From a virus: a stretch of 23,098 nt of DNA. Position numbers and translations under genes: made by a program. Of this stretch, positions 13,302 to 22,186 are shown piece after piece; within the stretch, counting starts at the first letter, position 1; each line of letters begins with the position of its first letter. Where the stretch lies: positions 1 to 23,098 of the IMG/VR virus record IMGVR_UViG_3300010391_000080; one strand, 5' to 3'. The notes beneath the pieces are model-generated. The model searched no databases, was not told where the DNA came from, and saw only the letters and a program-made list of their open reading frames with translations.

Positions 13302-16199
13302 ATGCCTGAAAATAAAGTCCAAATCACCATCGAGGCGGTCAACAAAGCCAACGCCATCCTGGCCGACGTAGGCAAAGGTCTGCAGAGCCTTCAGAAGCAG
13401 GGCGTCCTCCTTTATGACCAGTTCAACCGCCCCATCGACATGGAGCAAAACCTCAGAAAGGTCGATGCCCAGGCTAAGAGCACGACTCAAACGATGGGCG
13501 GGCTGGGGGGCGTTCTTTCCTCCGTGAAGCAAAACTGGCTCGCGCTGTCCATCGGCGTGAACCAGTTTTTGGAGATCGTAGGGAAGATCGGGAGCGCGGC
13601 CGCGGCCGTTTACAATTTCGTCAAAGAGGGACAGAAGGTCGAGCTGGTAGAGACCGCCTTCCGCAACATGGCCGGATCCGTGGGGGCGGACTCGGAGGCC
13701 ATGATCTCCCGCCTCAAGACGATCACCAAGGGCGTCATGGACGACACGGACCTGATGGCCCGGGCCACGGAGATGATGCTCGCCGGCGTCAAACCCGACC
13801 AGATCGAGAAGCTGACCGCCGCGATGGCCAAGATGGCCCCCTATGCCGGCATGACTTTACCGGAGGGGATGCAGAGGCTCGGCACCGCGCTGGAGACGGG
13901 GAACGCCAGAGCCATCCGGGCGATTACCGGGTACATCGATCTCAATTATGAATTGGATGTATATGCCCAGAGGTTGGGAAAGACCGCGGATCAGTTGACC
14001 GACGTGGCCCGGGTGCAGGCTACGGCGGAGATCATCCAGGACCGGATGAACTCCAAGACCAAGGATTTGAAAGCCACCCAGGAATTGGGCATCAATACGT
14101 TTTTGAGGTTCGAGTCTGCATGGAAGAACATGATCGAGAACATGCAGAAGGGCCTCGGGCCGCTCGCCGAGCTGCTCTCTCTGCTGACCAAGATCATCGA
14201 TAAAATGAATGAATACTCCAGCCGGGAAGCACAGGTAAAACAGGAGACGGACGCCAGGAAAAAATTTGCGGAGACCGCCCAGGGACAGGCCATGCTGGGA
14301 GCGATCGGCACGTCCCGGGGGCAGGGATATGAGCAGGCGTTTCAGACGTGGTATGCGGGGGAAAAACAGAGGGCCGAATCGCAGCAGGCCGCAAAGGCGA
14401 ACGCTCCGGCTGCCGGCGGCGGGAAGGAAACGCCAACCAGGAAAGGTGCGACCCCGCTTGAAAATTTACAAAAGCAGCAGGCGTTGATTGCGGCGATTAA
14501 CGATGAGGAAGCGAAAAGGAAGGCCGCTCTGGATGTCCAAATGAAGATGATGGGCATGCAGGTTAAAGGAATCTCCGATCAGGAGATGGCCGAATTTAAG
14601 AGGAATTCTCTTTCAAAAATAGAGAATGAATTCTCTGCCAAGCGGCTGATGGTCCAGGCGGAGATCCTGAAACAGCGCGGGTTTGAGATCGAGGCACTGG
14701 AGACCCAGAAGAATGCCGAGCTGATCCTGACGACGAATGCCGAAGACCGCCTGGCCCTCACCAAAAAATGGGACGAAGAGATCGGCAACGCGCGGCTGGC
14801 GCGGGAAACCAAGTTGGCCGAGAGCAGGGAAAAGGCCGAGCAGGATGCAGAGTCGCGGGCGACCGCTCATGCGCAGGCGGAATCCGAGGGGCGGCTGGCG
14901 ATCGTCGAGACCCGGATCGAGACGGAAAAGGTGCTCAACGAGCAGGCGCTGCGGGATGGCCGGATATCCGAGGAAAAGAGCCTCCAGGAACAATACAGGC
15001 TCGATCGGGAATTGATCGAGGCTAGGATCAAGCAGAAGGAAGAGAGCAAACTGGTCATCCCCATCGAGGATACGGCGGCAATCACGAAAGCGCTGTCGGA
15101 AATTATAGTTCTTAGAGAGCAACTGACCCAGGCCAGGGAAAAGGAAAAAGGGGCGTACAGCGAATATGACCGCCGGATGGAACTCTCCTGGGGAGAGGCG
15201 TCCCTGGCCAACCTCATCGCCCGGATCAACCGGACGCGGGAACTAAACCGGCTGAAGGTCGAGGCCGGGGAGATGCGGCCCGGCGAGGCACGCATGGCCG
15301 ACGTGGCCCTGGAACAGGAGCAGGTCCGGGCGGAGATCGCGCTCCTCGATATCCAGGATAAGGCGGAATCCTCCGACGCCAAAAAAGTGGAATACGCGCA
15401 GCAGAGAATCCGCTTGCAGGGGCAGCTCCATGACGCGGAGATGATCCGCCTGCGTCTGCTGGAGGAGACGGGGACTTTTGAAGAAGGGCTTCTCGCCGGG
15501 CTGAAAAGATACACCAATGCAGCCATGACGGCGTTTCAGGAAGGTATCTATCTGGCCCAGGGCGCGGCCAGGGCGATGGAGGACAGTTTCGGGACGCTCT
15601 TTTTCGATGCCATGCAGGGGAAATTGAAAAGAGGCATCGACTACTGGAGGCAGTTCGTCGCCTCGATCGAGAAGATGCTTTCCGACCTGCTGGCCAAAAA
15701 GCTGATGGAGCAGATCATCGGGACGCAGAGCCAAGGCGCGGGGGGAAACTACGGAGGGATCATCGGAATGATCGTCTCTTATTATTCAAGCAGCCCGTCG
15801 ACAGCATCGCCGCAGCCCGGAGTCTATACCGGAGTTGCCAACTCCGGATACGAGATGGCGACCGTGGGGCACGGGGGCAAGGGGCCCGGCGAAACGGTTT
15901 CCTATCGGTTGGTGCCTAGCGCAACCTTCATCGGCGCGCCCCGCTTCCATACCGGCAAGGGGGGCGAAATGCCGGCAATCATCAAGGAAGATGAATCGAT
16001 TTTTACGCCGGGGCAGCTCCGGGCCCTGGGGCGCGCGCAAAAGGCGGGTGGCGGGGATACCTACATCACGAATAACTGGAACGTGAGCGCCATCGATGCT
16101 CCGTCCTTCCGTCAATTCGCCCTGCGCAACAAGGGCACACTGGCGGACGCGAACCGGGCGGCGGCCAAGGACAATCATCCTTCCAGGAGAGGGGGATGA
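13302..16199 (+). CDS. Tail tape measure protein
   Basis: A 965-aa protein that sets tail length and is ejected ahead of the DNA. I start it at ATG 13302 (MPENKVQITIEAVNKANAI), since the nine codons ahead of it come from the hairpin element. Residues about 70-250 match tape-measure cores: a hydrophobic WLALSIGVNQFLEIVGKIGS stretch, then AFRNMAGSVGADSEAMISRL, TEMMLAGVKPDQIEKLTAAM and GMQRLGTALETGNARAIRAI. Residues about 390-700 are a long charged helical/coiled-coil region (QAEILKQRGFEIEALETQKN and many Glu/Arg/Gln heptads). The C-terminus has a Gly-rich hydrophobic patch and the closing INNW-like YITNNWNVSAIDAPSFRQFA. At about 1.5 Å per residue, the lambda rule, the tail would be roughly 145 nm. 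Stop TGA and the next ATG are one base apart. Confidence 0.92.
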   Translation: MPENKVQITIEAVNKANAILADVGKGLQSLQKQGVLLYDQFNRPIDMEQNLRKVDAQAKSTTQTMGGLGGVLSSVKQNWLALSIGVNQFLEIVGKIGSAAAAVYNFVKEGQKVELVETAFRNMAGSVGADSEAMISRLKTITKGVMDDTDLMARATEMMLAGVKPDQIEKLTAAMAKMAPYAGMTLPEGMQRLGTALETGNARAIRAITGYIDLNYELDVYAQRLGKTADQLTDVARVQATAEIIQDRMNSKTKDLKATQELGINTFLRFESAWKNMIENMQKGLGPLAELLSLLTKIIDKMNEYSSREAQVKQETDARKKFAETAQGQAMLGAIGTSRGQGYEQAFQTWYAGEKQRAESQQAAKANAPAAGGGKETPTRKGATPLENLQKQQALIAAINDEEAKRKAALDVQMKMMGMQVKGISDQEMAEFKRNSLSKIENEFSAKRLMVQAEILKQRGFEIEALETQKNAELILTTNAEDRLALTKKWDEEIGNARLARETKLAESREKAEQDAESRATAHAQAESEGRLAIVETRIETEKVLNEQALRDGRISEEKSLQEQYRLDRELIEARIKQKEESKLVIPIEDTAAITKALSEIIVLREQLTQAREKEKGAYSEYDRRMELSWGEASLANLIARINRTRELNRLKVEAGEMRPGEARMADVALEQEQVRAEIALLDIQDKAESSDAKKVEYAQQRIRLQGQLHDAEMIRLRLLEETGTFEEGLLAGLKRYTNAAMTAFQEGIYLAQGAARAMEDSFGTLFFDAMQGKLKRGIDYWRQFVASIEKMLSDLLAKKLMEQIIGTQSQGAGGNYGGIIGMIVSYYSSSPSTASPQPGVYTGVANSGYEMATVGHGGKGPGETVSYRLVPSATFIGAPRFHTGKGGEMPAIIKEDESIFTPGQLRALGRAQKAGGGDTYITNNWNVSAIDAPSFRQFALRNKGTLADANRAAAKDNHPSRRGG

Positions 16200-16200
16200 G

Positions 16201-16737
16201 ATGCCCGAGGTTTTCCCGGTCACCACTCCGTTTGCCTACTCTCTCACCAAGACGCCGGCGTTCCGGACGCTGATTATCGGCTACGGGAATAAAATCGAAC
16301 AACGGCTGGCCACCCAGGAAGATCCCCGGTACACCATCAAGGCCAAATTCGCATCCTACATCATCGCCGAAACATCCGACCTGGTTTTCGCATTCTTCGT
16401 ATCCCACAAGGGGAGCTATGAAGCCCTTTATCTCCAAAACCCGGAGGAAGCCTACCGGAATATCGTATGGCAGGCGGGGCACACTTACGCTTTGAACGCC
16501 ATCGTCCGGCCTGTAACCGCCAACGGACGCTCCTACATCTGCACCGCCGCGGGGATCAGCGGAGGATCCGAGCCGACCTGGCCCACGACGGCGAACGGGA
16601 CCGTGGCCGACGGCGGGGCGACCTGGAGGGAGAATTCCTACCTGGTCCGGTTGAAAGAGGACCTGGTGAATTTCGAATATTTTGCACATCAGTTTTACCG
16701 GCTCGGGGAAATCGAGTTTATCGAGGTCAACGCTTGA
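16201..16737 (+). CDS. Minor tail protein (DUF2460/gpM-like) with inserted carbohydrate-binding-like domain
   Basis: A 178-aa protein directly after the tape measure. I start at ATG 16201 (after GGAGAGGGGG), which leaves the upstream in-frame ATG inside the tape-measure gene. The outer parts, residues 1-87 (FPVTTPFAYSLTKTPAFRTL, YTIKAKFASYIIAETSDLVF) and 146-178 (KEDLVNFEYFAHQFYRLGEI), together resemble a small distal-tail protein. Between them, residues about 88-145 form a separate unit: VWQAGHTYALNAIVRPVTAN, GRSYICTAAGISGGSEPTWP and VADGGATWRENSY. This W...Y..G..V...g..Y......SG..EP.W...DG..W pattern is common in carbohydrate-binding-like modules of phage and secreted proteins. It may present a surface-binding loop at the tail tip. 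The host family is less certain than the inserted module. Confidence 0.65.
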   Translation: MPEVFPVTTPFAYSLTKTPAFRTLIIGYGNKIEQRLATQEDPRYTIKAKFASYIIAETSDLVFAFFVSHKGSYEALYLQNPEEAYRNIVWQAGHTYALNAIVRPVTANGRSYICTAAGISGGSEPTWPTTANGTVADGGATWRENSYLVRLKEDLVNFEYFAHQFYRLGEIEFIEVNA

Positions 16738-16790
16738 GGGCGCGCGCATCGCGCCCCTACGTCCGGGCGACCACATCGGGTCGCCCCTAC
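16738..16790. repeat. Paired REP-like hairpins (GGGCGCG and GGGCGACC types)
   Basis: First hairpin: 16738-16744/16750-16756 (GGGCGCG, loop CGCAT). Second: 16765-16772/16779-16786 (GGGCGACC, loop ACATCG). Each is followed by CCCTAC. It is the same general class as the elements at 5221, 6276 and 12490, and begins right after the minor-tail stop codon. Confidence 0.8.
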
Positions 16791-16812
16791 ATTTCGAAAA
16801 TGAGGAACCGGG

Positions 16813-17634
16813 ATGCCATTCGACTCTACACCCGCCGAGCTGGACATTGTCGAGCTCTATGAGATTACCCTCCAGAACGCGGCCGTGGCCAGGTTCACTT
16901 CTCATGATAAAAATGTGAGCTACGGCGGCAATCCCTTCCAGGCCATCCCCATCCGCAGGAGCGAGGTTAAATTCCATGCGGACCTGCAGGTGGATAAGGT
17001 CCAGATTGAAATGGGACTGATCGGCGTGACGGTCGGCGAGGAGCAGCATTCCATCCCCACGATCATCAAGCGCGATTACCTGCGGAACGCCCAGGTGAAG
17101 ATCATCCTGCTGGACCGTACGAACACCGCGACCTATCAGCTATTCGAGGGATGGGCCACGGGGGAGATCGGGTACAACAAAGGAATCCTATCCATGCAGG
17201 TGGGCTCGATTTTGGACAAGCTGCAGGACCGGTTTCCAAAGATCATCTATTCGGAGACCTGCAATCATGCCCATTTCGATACCTATTGCGGTCTGACCCA
17301 GTCCGCCTGGAGGGAGACCGGCGCAACTCAGGCCGGAACCACACTTTATAAAGTTTACGCGGCGATTTTTCTTTTCAGCCACCGGGCTCAGGGCTGGTGG
17401 AACCGCGGCAAGCTTGTATTGGGAGATTGCGAACGCGCGGTTTTTGACCATCAGGACGGATATGTAATTCTCATGAGGCCGCTGTGGGATATCCCCACGG
17501 TCGGGACTTCTTTAACCTGTACGGCCGGGTGTGACCGCACGGGGACGACGTGCAAGGATAAATTCAACAACTATGCCAATTTTCTGGGATTCGAATATAT
17601 CCCGAAGCCGGAGACGCTTTATGGAGGATTCTAG
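16813..17634 (+). CDS. DUF2163 / lambda gpL-like tail tip protein with cysteine cluster
   Basis: A 273-aa distal-tail protein. It starts at ATG 16813 after GAGGAAC. The N-terminal half is a set of strands typical of DUF2163 (LDIVELYEITLQNAAVARFT, GNPFQAIPIRRSEVKFHADL, QLFEGWATGEIGYNKGILSM). The C-terminal half carries SETCNHAHFDTYCGL, GDCERAV and the signature TCTAGCDRTGTTCKDKFNNY, then NFLGFEYIPKPE. Cys residues are at about 150, 159, 206, 236, 240 and 247. The related lambda gpL is known to hold an iron-sulphur cluster through conserved Cys near its C-terminus, so a metal centre is likely here too. Order tape measure - small minor tail - L-like - NlpC/P60 - J-like is that of GTA and lambda tails. 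The stop overlaps the next gene by 14 nt. Confidence 0.85.
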   Translation: MPFDSTPAELDIVELYEITLQNAAVARFTSHDKNVSYGGNPFQAIPIRRSEVKFHADLQVDKVQIEMGLIGVTVGEEQHSIPTIIKRDYLRNAQVKIILLDRTNTATYQLFEGWATGEIGYNKGILSMQVGSILDKLQDRFPKIIYSETCNHAHFDTYCGLTQSAWRETGATQAGTTLYKVYAAIFLFSHRAQGWWNRGKLVLGDCERAVFDHQDGYVILMRPLWDIPTVGTSLTCTAGCDRTGTTCKDKFNNYANFLGFEYIPKPETLYGGF

Positions 17635-18052
17635 GATCATCGAGGTTTTGGAATCATGGAAGGGGACCAAATGGATGCACGGAGTAGCCATAAAAGGGTA
17701 CCGGGCGGATTGCGGGCAATTCCTGCTGGCCGTATTCAAGGAATTGGGATGGTTGAGTCAGGATTATCGGACTCAAATTTATAACCGGCAGAGGGCATTG
17801 CATGATGCCTGCGCGCTGATCAGCGAAGAGATTTCGCGCGCATCGGAGATGAAGCAAATCGGTCCCCAGGGGCCCTTCAGGACGGGAGACGTTCTGGTTT
17901 TTAAACCCGGCCAGGGGGAGGGACACGTGGGAATGTACATCGGGGGAGACCGGATGATCCATTGCTCGATCAAACATGGGGTTGAGGAAATCCAGGTGAC
18001 TCATCCGATGCTCGGCCCGCTGGCCGCGGCCTGGAGGCGAGAGAACGAATGA
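17621..18052 (+). CDS. NlpC/P60-type cell-wall peptidase (tail tip)
   Basis: A 143-aa NlpC/P60-like Cys peptidase, expected to cut peptidoglycan cross-links during DNA entry, or to be a structural relative of lambda gpK. The start ATG 17621 (MEDSRIIEVLESWKGTKWMH) lies inside the end of the L-like gene and has GGAG seven bases ahead. The catalytic Cys is likely Cys31 in YRADCGQFLLAVFKELG. The His is likely His102 in GEGHVGMYIGG, and His114 (RMIHCS) fits the third polar residue. The DVLVFKPG strand before the His is typical. All key positions are present, so activity is plausible. It overlaps the tip gene by ATGA. Confidence 0.88.
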   Translation: MEDSRIIEVLESWKGTKWMHGVAIKGYRADCGQFLLAVFKELGWLSQDYRTQIYNRQRALHDACALISEEISRASEMKQIGPQGPFRTGDVLVFKPGQGEGHVGMYIGGDRMIHCSIKHGVEEIQVTHPMLGPLAAAWRRENE

Positions 18053-20169
18053 GCACGCCGGGGCAGGCAGTTCTGGGGGTTGTCGGGTTCGTCGCGGGTG
18101 GGCTGATCGGCGGGGGATTTGTCAGTTTCAACCCCTATACTGCCTATTATGGTGCGATGGCCGGCCTGATGGTCGGCGGCGCCCTCTTCCCGCCTCAGTC
18201 CGATACCGCACGGCCAACTACCGGCGGCCAGCTACTGCTTCAAACTTCCAATTATGGCGGATCGATACCCGTGACCTTTGGGCGCAGGCGCCTGTCCGCC
18301 AATTTGCTCTGGATCGGCACCCTGAACACCCAATCACATGAGGAAGGCGGCGGGGGCGGCAAAGGAGGAGGCGGCGGCGGAGGGTCCGTCAGTTATACCT
18401 ATTCGATATCGATGGCCTGGGGATTGTGCATGGCCGACAGCCCCCGGAAGAGCGTGCTCCGCGCGTGGGCGGGCAAAGACGAAATCACGGATTCGACCTT
18501 TGCAGACTGTGCGACCGTCTACGGAGGGGGCCAGACGGCTGCCGATCCGCTGATCGCCGCAGCGGTCTCCCGGGATCCGGTCTGGAAAAATCTCTGTTAT
18601 GTGGTCTTCAATGAATATCCTCTGGGCAATAGCCCGACAATCCCGAATTTCACTTTCGAGGTGGCGGACGTTTCGAGCCAATGTTTCATCGAAGCGGCGA
18701 CGAAGAGTGAAAGCACGGTTTACCGGAGAAAAATCCTTTATGCCGACGGATGGTTGTATTGCGCCGACACGGTGACCGGTCCGGACCGGCTGAGAATCTC
18801 CAAGGTGGACCCGAACAGCCTGGAAATCGTCGCCTCGACGACATTTTCCTCTGATGATTATGGCATGGCTCATGCGATTATCGATCTCCCGGACAAGCAG
18901 GTGATTGCCGTTTTGACCGAGCGCGGGTCGGGGGCGGGCGAAAGATACATTTTGGAGTTTGGCAAGGCAGACGTAACCCTTCACAACAAGCTCGCGGTTG
19001 GAGACGTTTGCACGGGGTCCGATGCGCAACTCTACGTTTGTTACTGGAGTCATGATTATGATGCGGGCTACGCCCCGATCACGGGCGGGAGCTGGCAGAA
19101 CATGTGGGCCCCCTTGGCCGCGGACACGAACAAATGTGTTTCTACCGGGGCCTATGGATCGTTGCAGACGTATTTGGGCGGGGGGAATCCATACGCGGGG
19201 TCTCATGCCTGGACCGCGACGATGGTTTATGATGCCGGTTATTATTACGTCAGTTTCTGGGGGAATGAACCGGTTGGCTGGGGCTATATTTATCCCTTTT
19301 TTAAGAAAAACCAGGAGACGGGAGGCGATACGATCAGGGCCAGCGGAGGAGCGAAATGGTTATGCAATGGACAAGCCGGGGCCCTTTATGGCATCACCGG
19401 TAAGGAGGGGACCTATCATTTAAAGAAGTTCAACAAGGAAGACCTTTCCGTTTTGTACGATCTGACGCTTCCGAATTATCCTTTTGGCTTCCCGATGATA
19501 TTCGAAAATGACCACCTCTTTTATCGGAAACAAAGTTCCTATCCGCAATCCGTGGTGAAATTATCCACCTTGGATTGGGCGGAAAAGGCGAGTTATTCCT
19601 TGACGGGTGGCGCTGCCCCGACCAAATTAACGATAATCGGCACCCTTCTGATCCTCGGGCAGGATAACCCCATCAAATTATCCAAAGAAAATCTCGTTTT
19701 TATCTGCCAGGGCACCGGTTTACATTGGGGTTCGGCCTCCTATGCCACGGACGGAGATAATCTTTTTGTCGGATTTTCCGATGCTGGAATGTGGTATCTG
19801 GAAAAATTCCAATTTAGCCTGCTGGACGTTACGCCTCAAACAATCACCAGGGCCATCATAACGAATAAACTCTGGGGTCTGGGCCTTTCCACGGGGGTAT
19901 TGGAAACGACGAAGTCCGCGGCCGCGGAGGCCTTTGCCACGGAAAAGGACCTTCTCATGTCCGTGGTTTTCGATCATCAGAGGAGCGTTCTTGACGGCCT
20001 GCAATATGTTCTCCAGCATCATGATGGATTTATCACCTACATGAACGGGCAGATCGCTCATCGACAGCTGACGATGGAAGGCGAGGCGGTGCAATTCACC
20101 GCGTCCACCAGGCTCACCGACGATTTTGCGGACGGAGTCAAAGGCGAGCAGTGGGAGAAGATCGAATGA
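18049..20169 (+). CDS. Tail tip (gpJ-like) protein, N-terminal part, with beta-propeller-like insertion
   Basis: A 706-aa protein in the tip/host-recognition slot. The N-terminus has small-residue hydrophobic segments (VVGFVAGGLIGGGFVSFNP, YYGAMAGLMVGGALFPP), then SNYGGSIPVTFGRRRLSANL and a Gly-rich loop at about 100-112. Together these are characteristic of GTA/lambda-like tip proteins. Residues about 215-620 are a long repetitive beta region (RRKILYADGWLYCADTVTGP, then KQVIAVLTERGS, WLCNGQAGALYGITGKEGTY, DNLFVGFSDAGMWYLEKF). They read like blades of a propeller inserted into the tip core. The core resumes at ITNKLWGLGLSTGVLETTKS. The frame ends in TRLTDDFADGVKGEQWEKIE, within what looks like the first strand of a sugar-binding-like domain that the next frame completes. 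Confidence 0.72.
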   Translation: MSTPGQAVLGVVGFVAGGLIGGGFVSFNPYTAYYGAMAGLMVGGALFPPQSDTARPTTGGQLLLQTSNYGGSIPVTFGRRRLSANLLWIGTLNTQSHEEGGGGGKGGGGGGGSVSYTYSISMAWGLCMADSPRKSVLRAWAGKDEITDSTFADCATVYGGGQTAADPLIAAAVSRDPVWKNLCYVVFNEYPLGNSPTIPNFTFEVADVSSQCFIEAATKSESTVYRRKILYADGWLYCADTVTGPDRLRISKVDPNSLEIVASTTFSSDDYGMAHAIIDLPDKQVIAVLTERGSGAGERYILEFGKADVTLHNKLAVGDVCTGSDAQLYVCYWSHDYDAGYAPITGGSWQNMWAPLAADTNKCVSTGAYGSLQTYLGGGNPYAGSHAWTATMVYDAGYYYVSFWGNEPVGWGYIYPFFKKNQETGGDTIRASGGAKWLCNGQAGALYGITGKEGTYHLKKFNKEDLSVLYDLTLPNYPFGFPMIFENDHLFYRKQSSYPQSVVKLSTLDWAEKASYSLTGGAAPTKLTIIGTLLILGQDNPIKLSKENLVFICQGTGLHWGSASYATDGDNLFVGFSDAGMWYLEKFQFSLLDVTPQTITRAIITNKLWGLGLSTGVLETTKSAAAEAFATEKDLLMSVVFDHQRSVLDGLQYVLQHHDGFITYMNGQIAHRQLTMEGEAVQFTASTRLTDDFADGVKGEQWEKIE

Positions 20170-22175
20170 GGTCCGTAGCCGAAGCCGGGGGAAAACTGAC
20201 CATTACCCTCTCGAACGAAGCCGCCGGGAGAGAGGCCGGATACCGGTCCGCGAAGCCGGTCATCGGGGCCTTTGACGCCCAGGCGGACTTCTCCGATTTT
20301 GCCGTCACGGCTCCCGGGGCGGATGAAGGATGGGGCGGGATCCGTTTCAGAATCTCGGACAACGACCTGGCTGAGATCAAGAGGGCCAAGACCGGGTCCA
20401 CGGACAGGATCTCTGCGCGGATACTCATTGAGGGGACTACGTATACCGCGGGGGCGGATAGTTCGGCGGTCGCCGGAAAATTCAGGATCAAACGCGATGG
20501 CATGGGGATCTCCTGCCAGTATGACGTGGGCGCGGGCTGGGTGATTCTCTTGAACAAGGCCACTTTTTCTACGGCTTTGGGCAAATTGTCCCTCCTGGCG
20601 GGAGTCGGCGCGACCGGCGTTGACGCGGCCATGTCATTTTTGGGCCTATCCTTTTATGAATCCCCTAACAGCATTTATGAAGACCATGTGCCGAAAGGAA
20701 CCGGGGATGAGAAGGAGGAGGGAGTATACCCGATCCAGGCGAACCGCAAAGGGCACAGGGAATATAAAAACCGGATCAATGTGCAGTTTACCAAGAGGGA
20801 TAAGGATTATGTCCAGGGAGTCGCGATGGCAGACGACATCGTGGATATCGATAAATTCGGCCTCCAGGACGGGAGCATGCAACTGGATGGGTTCTGCATC
20901 TTTGCCCGGGCGAGCAAAATGGGATGGCTTTTCCTCCGGAAAGGTTTGATGAATCCGCAGGTCCTGGATTTTAAGCTGGGCCCCCAGAGCCTGGGTTGCG
21001 CTCCGGGGGATGTGCGGTTTATCTCCGATAAGCATCTCGAATTGAATGCCCGCGGCATCCGGATTCTCAACATCAGTGAGGGGCCGGACTACGTACTCGA
21101 AGTAAACGCGGCGGAAGAAGAAGATTTTTCCGATCTGGTCACGTCCGGGAGCGACACCAGTCAGCCCGGGGCGATCGGATCTCTCCACGGCGATCCGGGA
21201 GACGTGGTCAGGCTCACGCCGTACGAATACCCTTCCCTTTTTGCCAGGTCTTGTACTCTAGGAATCTCTTTCTCCCGTCCGGCCAACGATTCCTGGGCGG
21301 CCAGCGCCCTTTTCCAGGCATACTCGGCGGTCGGCGATTATCTTTTTAAGGAGAGTGAAAACAAGAACGGGATCACGGGGACGGTGTACCAGGTCGGAAT
21401 GGATGGGATAACGGCATTCGTGACCGTCGACCTGGACTATGACTACACCCTGGAATCCCTGGCTAGCATCGATGCCCTCCTCCAAACCCCCGGGAAAAAT
21501 TTCGGAATTTCCATGACCGGGAGCGGGAATAAGATTTTCCGGTATCAGACGGCCACTCTGGTCTCCGCCAGGCGGTGGAAATTGACGGGCTTTTTTTATG
21601 ACCTGGCGGGATTTCCATCGATGAATTCTTACGGGGCGATCGCCGCGGCCGATGTCGTTATCCTGGATACCCCCTACCAGGTCCCCGTGCCGGATGTGGA
21701 CAAATTCAGGGCGCTCTATTTCAAGATGCCGTCGGCGAACTTCGCCGGCGAGGTGCAGCCCCTGGCGGATCTGGGATCGGTAACCATCACGCCCCAGGCA
21801 TTGTCGGACACGCCCCTGCCGCCGTGGGGAATTAAAGTGGGGGATTATTACCTCGACGAAGGGCTTTCGGCAAGCCAGGAGGCCGGCGATATCGCGCTGG
21901 CGTGGTCTTCGCGCAACCGCTTCGGCGACGGGATGTACGTCTACGATCGCGCGGATGCGCCAACGGATGACGCCGATTTTAAGAACTTTATCCTGGAGAT
22001 ACATCAAGGGGCAAACCTGCTCCGGACGGTGACCCAGACTGGAAAGAGCTTCACTTATACGACGGCCATGCAAACGGCTGACGGCGGGCCTTTTACGGCC
22101 TATACCTGTAAACTCAAACAGGAGTGCAACCTGGCCTTCAGCGACCAGGTTGTCTTCACCGTGACCACGGTTTAA
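20166..22175 (+). CDS. Tail tip (gpJ-like) protein, C-terminal part
   Basis: A 669-aa protein. ATG 20166 overlaps the previous stop (ATGA). Residues 1-155 (VAEAGGKLTITLSNEAAGRE, DADFSDF-like, GWGGIRFRISDNDLAEIKRA) look like the remainder of a concanavalin-like domain begun in the previous frame. Residues about 175-325 have the signature of gpJ-type hub proteins: REYKNRINVQFTKRDKDYVQ, VAMADDIVDIDKFGLQDGSM, FARASKMGWLFLRKGLMNPQ, SLGCAPGDVRFISDKHL and IRILNISEGPDYVLEVNAAEEE. Later segments are beta-rich (fibronectin/Ig-like), ending LAFSDQVVFTVTTV. Together the two frames equal one large J-like protein. They may be joined by -1 slippage, be two coupled subunits, or mark a frameshift mutation. 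The second half clearly belongs to the tip; how it is expressed is open. Confidence 0.7.
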   Translation: MRSVAEAGGKLTITLSNEAAGREAGYRSAKPVIGAFDAQADFSDFAVTAPGADEGWGGIRFRISDNDLAEIKRAKTGSTDRISARILIEGTTYTAGADSSAVAGKFRIKRDGMGISCQYDVGAGWVILLNKATFSTALGKLSLLAGVGATGVDAAMSFLGLSFYESPNSIYEDHVPKGTGDEKEEGVYPIQANRKGHREYKNRINVQFTKRDKDYVQGVAMADDIVDIDKFGLQDGSMQLDGFCIFARASKMGWLFLRKGLMNPQVLDFKLGPQSLGCAPGDVRFISDKHLELNARGIRILNISEGPDYVLEVNAAEEEDFSDLVTSGSDTSQPGAIGSLHGDPGDVVRLTPYEYPSLFARSCTLGISFSRPANDSWAASALFQAYSAVGDYLFKESENKNGITGTVYQVGMDGITAFVTVDLDYDYTLESLASIDALLQTPGKNFGISMTGSGNKIFRYQTATLVSARRWKLTGFFYDLAGFPSMNSYGAIAAADVVILDTPYQVPVPDVDKFRALYFKMPSANFAGEVQPLADLGSVTITPQALSDTPLPPWGIKVGDYYLDEGLSASQEAGDIALAWSSRNRFGDGMYVYDRADAPTDDADFKNFILEIHQGANLLRTVTQTGKSFTYTTAMQTADGGPFTAYTCKLKQECNLAFSDQVVFTVTTV

Positions 22176-22186
22176 GGAGATGGAAA

